Source: an uncultured Agrobacterium sp. | GTDB taxonomy: Bacteria; Pseudomonadota; Alphaproteobacteria; Rhizobiales; Rhizobiaceae | DNA length: 64,000 nucleotides | Direction: 5' to 3' | Assembly: GCA_913777615.1 (NCBI GenBank) | Contig: CAJYTK010000009.1 | Coordinates: 186,001 to 250,000, forward strand | Shown: piece by piece, positions 35,371-46,466 of the stretch | Numbering within the stretch: position 1 is the first letter of the stretch | Layout of the letters: every line of letters starts with the position of its first letter | Program-made: the position numbers and the translations under genes | Notes under the pieces: model-generated | Told to the model about the DNA's origin: nothing | The model's database searches: none | What the model saw: only the letters and a program-made list of their open reading frames with translations

Positions 35371-35410
35371 AAAAAGGGGAGTTGGGGCACCACCCAACTC
35401 CCCTTTTTTC
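35371..35410 (+). terminator. Terminator of rplU-rpmA
   Basis: Very strong symmetrical hairpin: AAAAGGGGAGTTGGG pairs with CCCAACTCCCCTTTT around GCACCA. The 5' A-run and 3' T-run would make it function in both directions. Confidence 0.95.
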
Positions 35411-35433
35411 TTAACTCCACGGAGGACTGAACC

Positions 35434-36066
35434 ATGCAAGCTGAATTGTTGAGGGTCGACCAATCACGGTCACCCGAAGAACGGATAAGACCTGAACGGT
35501 CAAGGAGCGATTGCCCCGTCTTGTTGTCGCAGAGATTAGTTCTGCGCAAACCCCACGAAGAAGACATCGACGCCCTTGCCCATCTTGCCAACAACGCCAA
35601 CATCGCGACCATGGTGTCGCGCATGCCGCACCCTTACACGGCGAAAGACGCCGCGGATTTCGTGCGCCGTGCAGCAAATGGCGAGATTGGCAAGTGCGTC
35701 TATGCGATTACGCGCATGGACAATGGCGAGTTCATGGGGTGCTGCGGACTGGAGCCGCAGGAAGACGAAAAGACCCTTGAAATGGGCTACTGGCTTGGCG
35801 AACCCTATTGGAACAGGGGCTACACCACAGAAGCGGCTCATGCGCTGATCGATATGGCCTTCCGCACCCGTGAGATAGATCAGATCGATGCGCGGTGCCG
35901 GGTCACCAATATCGGCTCGCGACGGGTCATACAAAAGTGCGGCTTTCAGTTGCAGGGTTCCGGCATGGTCGGATCGCTGGCGCTTGGCGGCATGGTCCCG
36001 GTAGAATGGTACAGGCTGGATCGCAAGACATGGGTATCATTGAGAAGCTGGGGAGACATGCGATGA
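35434..36066 (+). CDS. GNAT acetyltransferase, RimJ/RimL type (first of pair)
   Basis: 210-residue N-acetyltransferase. GNAT domain from about residue 28: LSQRLVLRKPHEEDIDALAHLANN, then MGYWLGEPYWNRGYTTEAAHALIDMAF with the acetyl-CoA loop, and NIGSRRVIQKCGFQLQG. This arrangement is typical of RimJ/RimL-like enzymes that acetylate protein N-termini or small amines. The ATG has a GGAGG site. The stop overlaps the next GNAT gene (ATGA). Substrate unknown. Confidence 0.9.
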   Translation: MQAELLRVDQSRSPEERIRPERSRSDCPVLLSQRLVLRKPHEEDIDALAHLANNANIATMVSRMPHPYTAKDAADFVRRAANGEIGKCVYAITRMDNGEFMGCCGLEPQEDEKTLEMGYWLGEPYWNRGYTTEAAHALIDMAFRTREIDQIDARCRVTNIGSRRVIQKCGFQLQGSGMVGSLALGGMVPVEWYRLDRKTWVSLRSWGDMR

Positions 36067-36647
36067 GTACGGCTCAGTTGATGCGTCCGCGCAGCGTTCA
36101 AACCATGGCTGCCCCAGGCCCCTGCCCGACGATCGAAACCAGGCGCCTGGTGCTTCGGCCCCAGCGGCTTACCGATGCCGGCTCGATTGCGGAAACGCTT
36201 GCCGACTTCCAGGTCACCCGGATGTTGGCCCGCGTTCCCGCACCCTACTACGAGCAGGATGCGCTAGAGTGGCTGATCCTGCGTACCTCCGGCACCCTGC
36301 CCGATTGGGATTTCGCCATCACCTCAGGTGATGACACCCTGATCGGCGTGGTTTCGGTGGAGCGGCGTCACGGCCAGTGGCATCTCGGCTACTGGCTGAA
36401 CCGCTTCTACTGGGGCAAGGGCTATATGACCGAGGCTGTTGGCGCTGTCGTCGAGCGCTTCTTCCGGCGCATGCCGAACGAAGTGCTGCATTCGGGCATA
36501 TTTGCCGATAACCCGGCGTCGCTTAAGGTGCAGCAAAAGCTCGGCTTCAACATTACCGGCTGCAGCGAGATCTATGCGGTCGCACGCTCCACCATGGTGG
36601 CGCATATCGATACCGAGCTGACGGCGGAAGACTTCGTCCGACCGTAA
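36063..36647 (+). CDS. GNAT acetyltransferase (second of pair)
   Basis: 194-residue N-acetyltransferase: PTIETRRLVLRPQRLTDAGSIAETLADFQVTRML, the acetyl-CoA region HLGYWLNRFYWGKGYMTEAVGAVVERFF, and NPASLKVQQKLGFNITG. The start at the ATGA overlap with the upstream gene makes the pair translationally coupled; upstream in-frame starts would lie inside that gene. The two proteins are clearly related but diverged, so an old tandem duplication is likely. A hairpin terminator follows. Confidence 0.9.
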   Translation: MSTAQLMRPRSVQTMAAPGPCPTIETRRLVLRPQRLTDAGSIAETLADFQVTRMLARVPAPYYEQDALEWLILRTSGTLPDWDFAITSGDDTLIGVVSVERRHGQWHLGYWLNRFYWGKGYMTEAVGAVVERFFRRMPNEVLHSGIFADNPASLKVQQKLGFNITGCSEIYAVARSTMVAHIDTELTAEDFVRP

Positions 36648-36662
36648 GGCAACTCATGAGTG

Positions 36663-36694
36663 ACAAGGCCGGTTTCGTTGCAAACCGGCCTTGT
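36663..36694 (+). terminator. Hairpin terminator after the GNAT pair
   Basis: Perfect 13-bp stem ACAAGGCCGGTTT with a 6-base loop CGTTGC and AAACCGGCCTTGT. The T-tract is short, so termination efficiency is uncertain. Confidence 0.7.
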
Positions 36695-36805
36695 TCCATA
36701 GGCGCTTGGCCATGATAATCTTTGACCTTCGGGGCAAGCGGCTATATTCCAGGCGACAGAACCTTTTTGACGCGGCTGGCAAGGCCATGACCGCATGCAA
36801 GCTGA

Positions 36806-39043
<2,238 letters not shown>

Positions 39044-39051
<8 letters not shown>

Positions 39052-40330
39052 CCAGGCCGTGAAGCAAAGCCAGTCCGTTGATGCGCTGATGATGAATATC
39101 GGCGCACAGGCGAAGGCTGCTTCACGACCGTTGTCCATCGCTTCGACCGCGCAGAAGAACCGTGCGCTTCTGGCCATGGCATCCGCCATCGATGCATCGG
39201 TGGACCGGATCCTCGACGCCAACAAAAAGGATGTAGCGGCTGCCGAACAGGCGGGCGTGACGGGCTCCTTCATCGATCGCCTGAAGCTTGACCCTTCGCG
39301 CATTTCCAGCATTTCCGAAGGCATCCGGGCAATCGCAGAACTCGCCGATCCCGTCGGCGAGATGATTGCCTCCTGGGACCGTCCAAACGGTTTGAAGATT
39401 GAGCGCGTACGCACACCACTTGGCGTTATCGGTGTGATCTATGAAAGCCGTCCGAATGTGACGGCGGATGCCGGTGCGCTGTGCCTCAAGGCCGGTAACG
39501 CCGTGATCCTGCGCGGCGGATCGGATTCGCAATATTCATCGCGCGCTATCCATGCCTGCCTAGTGGAGGGCCTGAAGATCGCTGGGCTTCCAGAGCATGC
39601 GATCCAACTGGTGCCGGTGACCGACCGCGCCGCGGTCGGCCTGCTGCTCGGCGGCCTTGGCGGGACTGTCGATGTGATCGTGCCGCGCGGCGGAAAGAGC
39701 CTCGTAGGCCGAGTACAGACGGAAGCCCGCGTACCGGTCTTTGCGCATCTGGAAGGCATCTGCCACGTCTATGTCGACAAATCCGCCGACCTCGATATGG
39801 CACAGAAGATCGTGCTGAACGCCAAGATGCGCCGCACCGGCATTTGCGGCTCCGCCGAAACCTTGCTGGTCGATCGCGCCGTGGCGGCAACCCACCTTGA
39901 ACCCCTGGTAAAAATCCTGCTGGAGGCAGGCTGCGAGGTACGCGGTTCGGATGAGGTGCAAAACGCCGTTGCAGGCGTGACGCTGGCGAATGAGGAAGAC
40001 TGGCGCACGGAATATCTCGACGCCATCATCTCGGTGACCCTGGTGGATGGTATCGACGGTGCGATACAGCATATCGGCACCTATTCCTCAAACCACACCG
40101 AAGCGGTGATCGCCGAAGATCCGCAAGTCGTTGCCCGCTTCTTCAACGAGATCGATAGCGCCATTCTTCTGCACAATGCCTCCACGCAGTTTGCCGATGG
40201 CGGCGAGTTCGGCATGGGCGCTGAAATCGGCATTGCGACCGGCAAGATGCATGCGCGCGGTCCGGTCGGCGTCGAACAGTTGACCTCCTTCAAATACCGT
40301 GTGCACGGCACCGGCCAGACGCGGATCTGA
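39044..40330 (+). CDS. proA: Gamma-glutamyl phosphate reductase
   Basis: 428-residue NADPH-dependent reductase that converts glutamyl 5-phosphate to the semialdehyde. Characteristic motifs: [47 protein letters not shown], and the catalytic cysteine in [17 protein letters not shown] 39044 has AAGGA at 8 bases; an in-frame ATG three codons upstream has the same site directly abutting it. It overlaps proB by 8 bases. Confidence 0.97.
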
Positions 40331-40333
40331 TAT

Positions 40334-40957
40334 TTGGCGGCTGATCCGGTTCTTGACCAACGTTACCTGACCATGCCGCACACCGAGCGCGGCATGGTGA
40401 TCGGGCTATTTGGCGGGTCCTTCAATCCCCCGCATGATGGCCACGCACTGGTGGCGGAAATCGCTATGCGTCGTTTGGGCCTCGATCAACTCTGGTGGAT
40501 GGTGACACCCGGCAACCCGCTGAAGAGCAAGACGGGACTGGCGCCACTTGCCGAACGGATCGCCGCCTGTGAGGACCTCGTCACCGATCCGCGCATCAAG
40601 ATCACCGCATTCGAGCAGACCCTTGGGGTCAGCTACACGGCCAATACGCTCGCCAAGATCAAAGCGCGAAATCCGCACGCCCGTTTCATCTGGGTCATGG
40701 GTGCGGATAATCTGAGGACCTTCCACCATTGGCAGAAATGGCGCGTGATTGCTGAGACCTTTCCAATTGCCGTCATCGACCGCCCGGGGGCAACGCTTGC
40801 CTACCTCTCCTCCACCATGGCGCAGGCCTTCAGCCATGCGCGGATCGATGAGGACGATGCCGGGGTCTTGTGGAAGAAGGACGCCCCCGCTTGGGTTTTC
40901 ATTCACGGTCCGCGCTCGACCTTGAGTTCCACTGCCATACGCAACGGGCATAAATGA
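40334..40957 (+). CDS. nadD: Nicotinate-nucleotide adenylyltransferase
   Basis: Up to 207 residues. NadD joins nicotinate mononucleotide and ATP to form deamido-NAD. The nucleotidyltransferase motif is GLFGGSFNPPHDGHALVAEIA, with WWMVTPGNPLK, WVMGADNLRTFHHW and the C-terminal GPRSTLSSTAIR (ISSTxIR motif). A TTG start at 40334, 3 bases after proA, gives the longest form; an ATG at 40373 is an alternative 13 codons in. Neither has a strong ribosome site, so translational coupling to proA is likely. Confidence 0.93.
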   Translation: MAADPVLDQRYLTMPHTERGMVIGLFGGSFNPPHDGHALVAEIAMRRLGLDQLWWMVTPGNPLKSKTGLAPLAERIAACEDLVTDPRIKITAFEQTLGVSYTANTLAKIKARNPHARFIWVMGADNLRTFHHWQKWRVIAETFPIAVIDRPGATLAYLSSTMAQAFSHARIDEDDAGVLWKKDAPAWVFIHGPRSTLSSTAIRNGHK

Positions 40958-41081
40958 AGTATGAGCCTCTGCGCTACGGCCCACCATCTTGAAAAGTGAA
41001 TATAATGATGCCACCTTTACTGTGTGCCGTGGTGAATCGCGGCGCTCAGTATCTGTTTTGTCATTTCGGAAAGGAAAACCT

Positions 41082-41495
41082 CTGACAACAGTACACACTA
41101 AGGGAAGAGCTTACAGCGCTATCCCGAAGGGCCAGGAGAGTGGCGTCGATGCCGCCCGCCGTGCCCTGGAAACCGTCCTTGCGAGTGTCGAGGACTCCAA
41201 AGCAGAAGATATCGTTTCCCTGAACATTGCCGGAAAGTCGGCGCTGGCAGATTACATGGTGGTCGTGTCCGGGCGTTCGAGCAGGCATGTGACGGCGATC
41301 TGCGAACATCTCATCACCGACATGAAGGATGAGGGTTTCGGCGGCGCGCGTGTTGAAGGCCTGGAGGCTGGCGACTGGGTGCTGATCGACGCAGGCGATG
41401 TCATCATCCATGTGTTCCGTCCAGAAGTGCGGGCGTTCTACAACATCGAAAAGATGTGGGCGACCCCGGACATCGAGGAAGAAACACTGCATTGA
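41082..41495 (+). CDS. rsfS: Ribosomal silencing factor RsfS, probable CTG start
   Basis: 137-residue RsfS/Iojap protein that binds L14 and blocks subunit joining under starvation. Core: LASVEDSKAEDIVSLNIAGKSALADYMVVVSGRSSRHV, then GDWVLIDAGDVIIHVFRPEVRAFYNIEKMWA. No ATG lies near the family N-terminus. CTG 41082 sits 6 bases after a clean AAGGA (41071-41075) and gives (M)TTVHTKGRAYS, the form I recall for rhizobial relatives. The nearest classical alternative, TTG at 40989, adds 31 residues without family resemblance. rlmH follows, in the conserved nadD-rsfS-rlmH order. Confidence 0.9.
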   Translation: MTTVHTKGRAYSAIPKGQESGVDAARRALETVLASVEDSKAEDIVSLNIAGKSALADYMVVVSGRSSRHVTAICEHLITDMKDEGFGGARVEGLEAGDWVLIDAGDVIIHVFRPEVRAFYNIEKMWATPDIEEETLH

Positions 41496-41529
41496 TCGCG
41501 GGTTGGTGCATGCCGCGCAAATATATGCA

Positions 41530-41609
41530 GCGGTTTTGCATTAACGACATGCGATGAAGCATAGGAATAAGGCGTAAGCGCCAATCTGAGAGGTCGCGAC
41601 ACGCTTTAG
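41530..41609. repeat. Dispersed intergenic repeat, copy A
   Basis: About 80 bp between rsfS and rlmH. It shares GCGGTTT, then TAACGACATGCGAT at one end and CTGA-AG-TCGCGACACGCTTTAG at the other with 50875-50946, in the same orientation. The middle differs. It resembles short rhizobial intergenic repeats of unknown role. Confidence 0.8.
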
Positions 41610-41699
41610 GCCGAAGGCTCTTCTCGGTCGCATGGAAATCCGCAGCCAGTTCTGCTACAAGCCGCAGCCTTACAGGGTTGCGAACGGGCTGATATGTGA

Positions 41700-42182
41700 A
41701 TGCGGATTTCAATTTTTGCGGTGGGACGGCTGAAATCCGGCCCCGAGAAAGAGCTTGCGTCTCGCTACCTGGATCGCTTCGCCAAGGCCGGCCCGGCCAT
41801 CGGGCTGGAATTCGGCAAGATGATCGAGGTGCAGGAAAGCCGCGCCTCCAACCCGGATACGCGCAAACGCGAAGAAGCGGCGATGCTGGAAAAGCACCTG
41901 GCCGATGGCGCCGCACTGATCCTTCTGGACGAGCGCGGCAAGGCGCTCGACAGTCCCGCTTTCGCCGAGCTTTTCGCCACCATGCGCGATAATGGCAAGC
42001 GCGATGTCATCATCGCAATCGGCGGTGCGGACGGGCTGGACCAATCGCTGACGGAGAAGGCAGCCGCCACGCTCTGCCTCGGCAAGCTGACATGGCCGCA
42101 CCAGATCGTGCGCTTCCTCATTTCCGAACAGCTTTACCGGGCCGTGACCATTTTATCAGGCCATCCCTACCACCGCGTATAG
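41700..42182 (+). CDS. rlmH: 23S rRNA (pseudouridine-1915-N3)-methyltransferase RlmH
   Basis: 160-residue SPOUT methyltransferase that modifies pseudouridine 1915 in helix 69 of 23S rRNA on assembled ribosomes. Signature: MRISIFAVGRLKSGPEKELASRYLDRFAKAG at the start, and the trefoil-knot SAM site FAIGGADGL-type segment IIAIGGADGLDQSL with LGKLTWPHQIVRFLISEQLYRAVTILSGHPYHRV at the C-terminus. The stop codon overlaps a 20-bp hairpin. Confidence 0.97.
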   Translation: MRISIFAVGRLKSGPEKELASRYLDRFAKAGPAIGLEFGKMIEVQESRASNPDTRKREEAAMLEKHLADGAALILLDERGKALDSPAFAELFATMRDNGKRDVIIAIGGADGLDQSLTEKAAATLCLGKLTWPHQIVRFLISEQLYRAVTILSGHPYHRV

Positions 42183-42231
42183 AGCTTCCTTTGTGCGTCC
42201 TTCAGGGTGCACAAAGGAAGCTCTAACTTTT
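42181..42231 (+). terminator. Long hairpin overlapping the rlmH stop
   Basis: Stem of 16 perfect pairs (AGAGCTTCCTTTGTGC with GCACAAAGGAAGCTCT), extended by two wobble and two GC pairs to a TTCA loop, 42181-42224, then AACTTTT. It includes the last two bases of the rlmH stop codon. Confidence 0.85.
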
Positions 42232-42240
42232 CGAATCTAC

Positions 42241-42283
42241 GCATCGTGCTCTCCGAAAATCGATTCGATTTTCGGGCCGATGC
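42241..42283. repeat. Palindromic intergenic repeat before the EnvC-like gene
   Basis: Outer arms GCATCG and CGATGC enclose the dyad CCGAAAATCGA-T-TCGATTTTCGG with near-perfect symmetry. The CCGAAAATCG-type palindrome is a common rhizobial intergenic repeat; only one copy of this form was noticed here. Confidence 0.65.
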
Positions 42284-42430
42284 TGCAGACAATCTCCTCT
42301 CTGCGGCTCTCACCGACATGCTTTCGTCGCAAACGCGCATCTATGTCGGCTGGCTTTCATGCCTATTGGCGCAAAGCCGCGAAGCAGCGTATGGTCGCCA
42401 ATCTTATCGAGCGGGTAGAAGAACGACGTC

Positions 42431-43840
42431 ATGGGTCAAACGTACGACAAATTCCGGCTTGCGCTGACGACGGGCGTGGCACTTGTCGTCCTTGGCGCCG
42501 CATCCCTTCACACGCCCCAAGCTTCCGCCCAGGACGCAGCGCCAGCCACACCCCCAGCCACGCAACCGGCAGAGACGCCAAGCGAATTGCAGGAACTGGA
42601 GACGCGCCGTGACCAGAACCGCCAGGATTTGGAGGAACTGGTGGACAGTATTGGTTTGTCTGAAGACAAGGCGCGCCAGCTTGAAGAGAGCATCGCGGCG
42701 CTGAACCAGGATACCGCGAGGATCAAGGAAGAGCTGATCGCGTCCGCCCAGCGACGCAAGGATCTGGAAGCCAAAATCAATGATGGGCAGGACCGCCTGG
42801 CAAAGCTGAGCGTGCGCGAGGATTCCGTAAAGGCGTCACTTCGCGAGCGCCGCGGCGTTCTGGCCGAAGTTCTGGCCGCCCTCCAGCGCATGGGCCGCAA
42901 CCCGCCACCCGCCCTTCTGGTGTCACCTGAAGATGCGCTCGCCTCCGTCAGAAGCGCGATCCTGCTGGGAGCTGTGGTTCCGGGCATCCGGGCCGAAACC
43001 GACAAGCTCATCACCGCTCTCAAAGAATTGACTGATCTGCGCCAGGCGATCGCTGTGGAGCGTGAGCAGTTGACAGGCATGATGACGGCAAGTCTGGAGG
43101 AGGAAAAACGCCTCGATCTGCTGCGCGCCGAAAACGACAAGAAGAACAGCCAGACCGCAGCCGAACTGGAAGCAGAACGCAAGCGATCTGAAGAACTTGC
43201 CAGCAAGGCGACAAGCCTTGAAGGCCTCGTTTCATCGCTCGAAAACGAGATATCGTCGGTACGCGAGGCCAAGGAAAAGGCGCGTTTGGAAGAAGAGCGG
43301 ATCGCCCGTCTTCCGCCTGCTGAACGTGACAAATTGGAGGCGCAGAGCGAGGCTGGAACGCCCGATAAAAACCGCATTGCGCCCGCATATCCATTTTCGA
43401 GCTTGAAGGGTAAGCTGGCAATGCCGGTTTCAGGCGAAGTGCTTCGACGCTTCGGCGATGCCGATGGAACCGGGCATTTCTCCAAGGGAATCGTCGTCGC
43501 GACCGGCCCGGAAGCACTCGTTACAGCACCAGCGGACGGCTTCGTGGTTTTTGCTGGAGAATTTCGAAGCTACGGCCGCATGATCATCCTCAATGCTGGT
43601 GACGGTTATCATCTGGTCCTGACAGGCATGGACAATGTGAGAACGCGGCAGGGCATGTTTGTTTTCTCCGGTGAACCGATTGCCTCCATGGGCGTAAAAA
43701 GAGTGGCAAGTGCAGCGGCTTTGGCGCTGGAAACTGACAAGCCAACGCTTTACATTGAATTCAGAAAGGACGGAGTGCCGGTTGATTCTCAACCCTGGTG
43801 GTCCGCAAAAAATACCGGAAGGGCGCGTAATGATTCGTAA
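42431..43840 (+). CDS. EnvC-like murein hydrolase activator (degenerate LytM domain)
   Basis: 469-residue exported protein. Signal peptide about 1-34 (core LALTTGVALVVLGAASLHT, ASAQ). A long coiled coil covers about 50-295, rich in ER, EE and DK pairs. A C-terminal M23/LytM-like domain (about 325-455) includes SGEVLRRFGDADGTGHFSKGIVVAT and GYHLVLTGMDNVRTRQG. The zinc ligands of active LytM enzymes are lost: the GxxHxGxD position reads HFSKGIVV and the HxH position reads LYIEF. That matches EnvC, which activates amidases instead of cutting peptidoglycan. It overlaps ctpA by 11 bases. Confidence 0.88.
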   Translation: MGQTYDKFRLALTTGVALVVLGAASLHTPQASAQDAAPATPPATQPAETPSELQELETRRDQNRQDLEELVDSIGLSEDKARQLEESIAALNQDTARIKEELIASAQRRKDLEAKINDGQDRLAKLSVREDSVKASLRERRGVLAEVLAALQRMGRNPPPALLVSPEDALASVRSAILLGAVVPGIRAETDKLITALKELTDLRQAIAVEREQLTGMMTASLEEEKRLDLLRAENDKKNSQTAAELEAERKRSEELASKATSLEGLVSSLENEISSVREAKEKARLEEERIARLPPAERDKLEAQSEAGTPDKNRIAPAYPFSSLKGKLAMPVSGEVLRRFGDADGTGHFSKGIVVATGPEALVTAPADGFVVFAGEFRSYGRMIILNAGDGYHLVLTGMDNVRTRQGMFVFSGEPIASMGVKRVASAAALALETDKPTLYIEFRKDGVPVDSQPWWSAKNTGRARNDS

Positions 43841-45158
43841 GGCTTCGCTTCTTCTCATCGGTGGGCTCATGGGCGCCACAGCGATGAGCGTTATCTATTC
43901 TGCCAGCCTGCCGGCGCAGGCCGCAGGCCCTTCCACATACAAGGAACTGTCGATCTTCGGCGATGTCTTCGAGCGCGTGCGTGCGCAATATGTAACGCCG
44001 CCGGATGACAAGAAGCTGGTCGAAAACGCCATCAACGGAATGTTGAGCTCGCTTGATCCGCATTCGAGCTTCATGAATGCCGAAGATGCCAACGACATGC
44101 GCACCCAGACCAAGGGTGAGTTCGGCGGTCTCGGCATCGAAGTGACGATGGAAAACGAACTGGTGAAGGTCATCTCTCCGATGGACGATACGCCGGCCGC
44201 CAAGGCTGGTATTCTCGCAGGCGACTTCATCTCCGAAATCGACGGTCAGCCGGTGCGTGGCCTGAAGCTCGAAGAAGCGGTCGAGAAGATGCGCGGCGCC
44301 GTCAAGACGCCGATCAAGCTTACCATTATTCGTCAGGGCGCCGACAAGCCGCTCGACATCACCGTCATGCGTGACATCATCGCAGTTCGCGCGGTCAAGT
44401 CCCGCGTCGAAGGTGGCGATGTCGGTTATCTGCGCGTCATCTCCTTTACCGAGAAGACCTATGACGATCTCGAAAAGGCGATCAAGAAGATCAAGCAGGA
44501 TGTACCGGCCGACAAGCTCAAGGGCTATGTGCTCGATCTGCGCTTGAACCCGGGTGGTCTGCTCGATCAGGCGATCAATGTTTCCGATGCGTTTCTGGAG
44601 CGCGGCGAGGTGGTTTCCACCCGCGGACGTAACCCGGATGAAACCCGTCGCTTCAATGCAACGGCTGGCGACCTGACCGATGGCAAGCCGGTTATCGTTC
44701 TGATCAACGGTGGATCGGCGTCGGCGTCTGAAATCGTTGCCGGCGCGCTGCAGGATCTGCGTCGCGCAACGGTTGTCGGCACGCGGTCCTTCGGCAAGGG
44801 CTCGGTCCAGACGATCATTCCGCTGGGCGAAACCGGTGCGCTTCGTCTGACGACGGCGCTCTATTACACGCCATCCGGCAAATCCATCCAGGGTACCGGC
44901 ATTACGCCTGACATCAAGGTGGAACAGCCGCTGCCGCCAGAACTTCAGGGCCGTGTTCGCGCTGAAGGAGAATCGAGCCTTCGCGGCCACATCCAGGGCC
45001 AGAGCGAAACCGAAGAGGGCTCGGGTTCCGCAGCTTACGTTCCGCCGGAAGCCAAGGACGACATCCAGCTGAACTATGCGCTGGACCTGCTGCATGGCAC
45101 CAAGAACGACCCATCCTTCCCGCCGAACCCGGAAAAGGCAGTCGTCAACAAGCAGTAG
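43830..45158 (+). CDS. ctpA: Carboxy-terminal processing protease CtpA (S41 family)
   Basis: 442-residue periplasmic serine protease. Signal/anchor segment at the N-terminus (LLLIGGLMGATAMSVIYSASLPAQA). PDZ domain about 95-180 (GEFGGLGIEVTMENELVKVISPMDDTPAAKAGILAGDFI). Catalytic domain with S298 (GGSASASEIVAGAL) and K323 (RSFGKGSVQT), the Ser-Lys dyad spaced 25 residues as in Prc/CtpA. ATG 43830 follows GGAAGGG inside the end of the EnvC-like gene. Association with the EnvC-like gene suggests processing or turnover of cell-wall enzymes at division. Confidence 0.95.
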   Translation: MIRKASLLLIGGLMGATAMSVIYSASLPAQAAGPSTYKELSIFGDVFERVRAQYVTPPDDKKLVENAINGMLSSLDPHSSFMNAEDANDMRTQTKGEFGGLGIEVTMENELVKVISPMDDTPAAKAGILAGDFISEIDGQPVRGLKLEEAVEKMRGAVKTPIKLTIIRQGADKPLDITVMRDIIAVRAVKSRVEGGDVGYLRVISFTEKTYDDLEKAIKKIKQDVPADKLKGYVLDLRLNPGGLLDQAINVSDAFLERGEVVSTRGRNPDETRRFNATAGDLTDGKPVIVLINGGSASASEIVAGALQDLRRATVVGTRSFGKGSVQTIIPLGETGALRLTTALYYTPSGKSIQGTGITPDIKVEQPLPPELQGRVRAEGESSLRGHIQGQSETEEGSGSAAYVPPEAKDDIQLNYALDLLHGTKNDPSFPPNPEKAVVNKQ

Positions 45159-45239
45159 GACATCTAAGGCACTGGTCTAAGGCCTGTGCCTTTTCATGTC
45201 CGCTCAGACGTTACCCACGCATCAGCCACGGAAACATCA

Positions 45240-46430
45240 TTGTCATCAGACCTGCGTAAACCGCTCATGGGTCGGAAGCGTAAACAGAGCGCCGGGTTCT
45301 TCCGGCGCTTTTCTGTGTCGATGCTGCTTGCAATTCTTGTTGGCGGCGGTGTGGCCGGACTATCCCTCTACACGGCTCTCTCTCCAGGCAATCTGGCAAA
45401 AAGCTCCACCGCGCCGGACGTGACACTGGGACCGGCGGGAGCGCCGCAGGACCAGGCGGTAGCCGCGAACGACGGTAACGCCGTTGACCTGCAAAGTGGC
45501 CGTTCCGGCGCCAATGTTCAGCGCAATACCATGTCGGACGGCAACGTCGTCTCCGTCTTTTCGCCGAAGGACAGAACCGATAATGCGCCTGTGCTGATGA
45601 CCGGCCAGACGGTTGGGCAGGATCCACGTGTGGCCATGCGGCCGAATGACGAGCTTTTGGAGGATAGCCCCTTCGGCAGACTGCCGATTGTCAGCGCCGA
45701 CGGCTTGAAACCTATGGATCAGTACGCCAGACCCTGGTCCGGTGCGCGCGGCACCCGGATTGCTATCGTCGTTGGTGGCCTGGGGCTCAGCCAGACCGGC
45801 ACGCAGAAGGCCATCAAGGAACTTCCGCCTGAAGTCACCCTCGGCTTTGCCGCGTCGGGGAACAGCCTGCAGCGCTGGATGCAGGAGGGCCGCCGCGAAG
45901 GTCATGAAATCCTGCTGCAGATACCGTTCGAGCCTTTCGGCTATCCTGGCACCAATCCCGGCCCCGATACGCTGCTCATTTCCGACCCGCCCAAGATCAA
46001 TATCGAGCGGTTGCACCGCTCCATGGCCAAGATCACCAACTATACCGGTGTAATGAACTATCTTGGCGCGCGATTCATGGCCGATGACAAGTCGCTTGAA
46101 CCCGTCCTTCGCGATATTGGCCAACGTGGCCTGCTCTTTCTGGATGACGGTTCGTCGGCGCAATCGCGCACCAGCATCATCGCGAAGGCCGTTTCCACGC
46201 CGACAGGCTTTGCCGATCTGCAACTGGACGATCAGGTGAACGAGACAGCCATTCTGCGCAAGCTGGACGATCTGGAGCGGATTGCCCGCAGAAACGGCTC
46301 CGCTATCGGCGTCGCCTCTGCCTTCGATGAAAGTGTTGCCGCCATTTCCAAATGGTCGGTCGAGGCAGCTGGTCGCGGCATCGAGATCGTTGGTGTTTCC
46401 GCGCTTGTTTCGCAAGACGCCAAACAGTAA
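45240..46430 (+). CDS. Divergent polysaccharide deacetylase family protein (YibQ type)
   Basis: 396-residue protein with an N-terminal membrane anchor (VSMLLAILVGGGVAGLSLYTAL, about 25-46), a low-complexity linker to about 160, and a C-terminal divergent polysaccharide deacetylase domain: RIAIVVGGLGLSQTGTQKAIKELPPEVTLGFAASGNSL, then HEILLQIPFEPFGYPGTNPGPDTLL and NYLGARFMADDKSLEPVL. The TTG start at 45240 gives (M)SSDLRKPLMGRKRKQ, close to the rhizobial pattern I recall; a GTG 18 codons earlier is possible. The domain often sits beside EnvC and CtpA in Proteobacteria, which fits a cell-envelope role. Enzymatic activity is unproven for the family. Confidence 0.87.
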   Translation: MSSDLRKPLMGRKRKQSAGFFRRFSVSMLLAILVGGGVAGLSLYTALSPGNLAKSSTAPDVTLGPAGAPQDQAVAANDGNAVDLQSGRSGANVQRNTMSDGNVVSVFSPKDRTDNAPVLMTGQTVGQDPRVAMRPNDELLEDSPFGRLPIVSADGLKPMDQYARPWSGARGTRIAIVVGGLGLSQTGTQKAIKELPPEVTLGFAASGNSLQRWMQEGRREGHEILLQIPFEPFGYPGTNPGPDTLLISDPPKINIERLHRSMAKITNYTGVMNYLGARFMADDKSLEPVLRDIGQRGLLFLDDGSSAQSRTSIIAKAVSTPTGFADLQLDDQVNETAILRKLDDLERIARRNGSAIGVASAFDESVAAISKWSVEAAGRGIEIVGVSALVSQDAKQ

Positions 46431-46466
46431 GTCTTCCCCATCACCCAACAACGTCCGGATTAGAAA

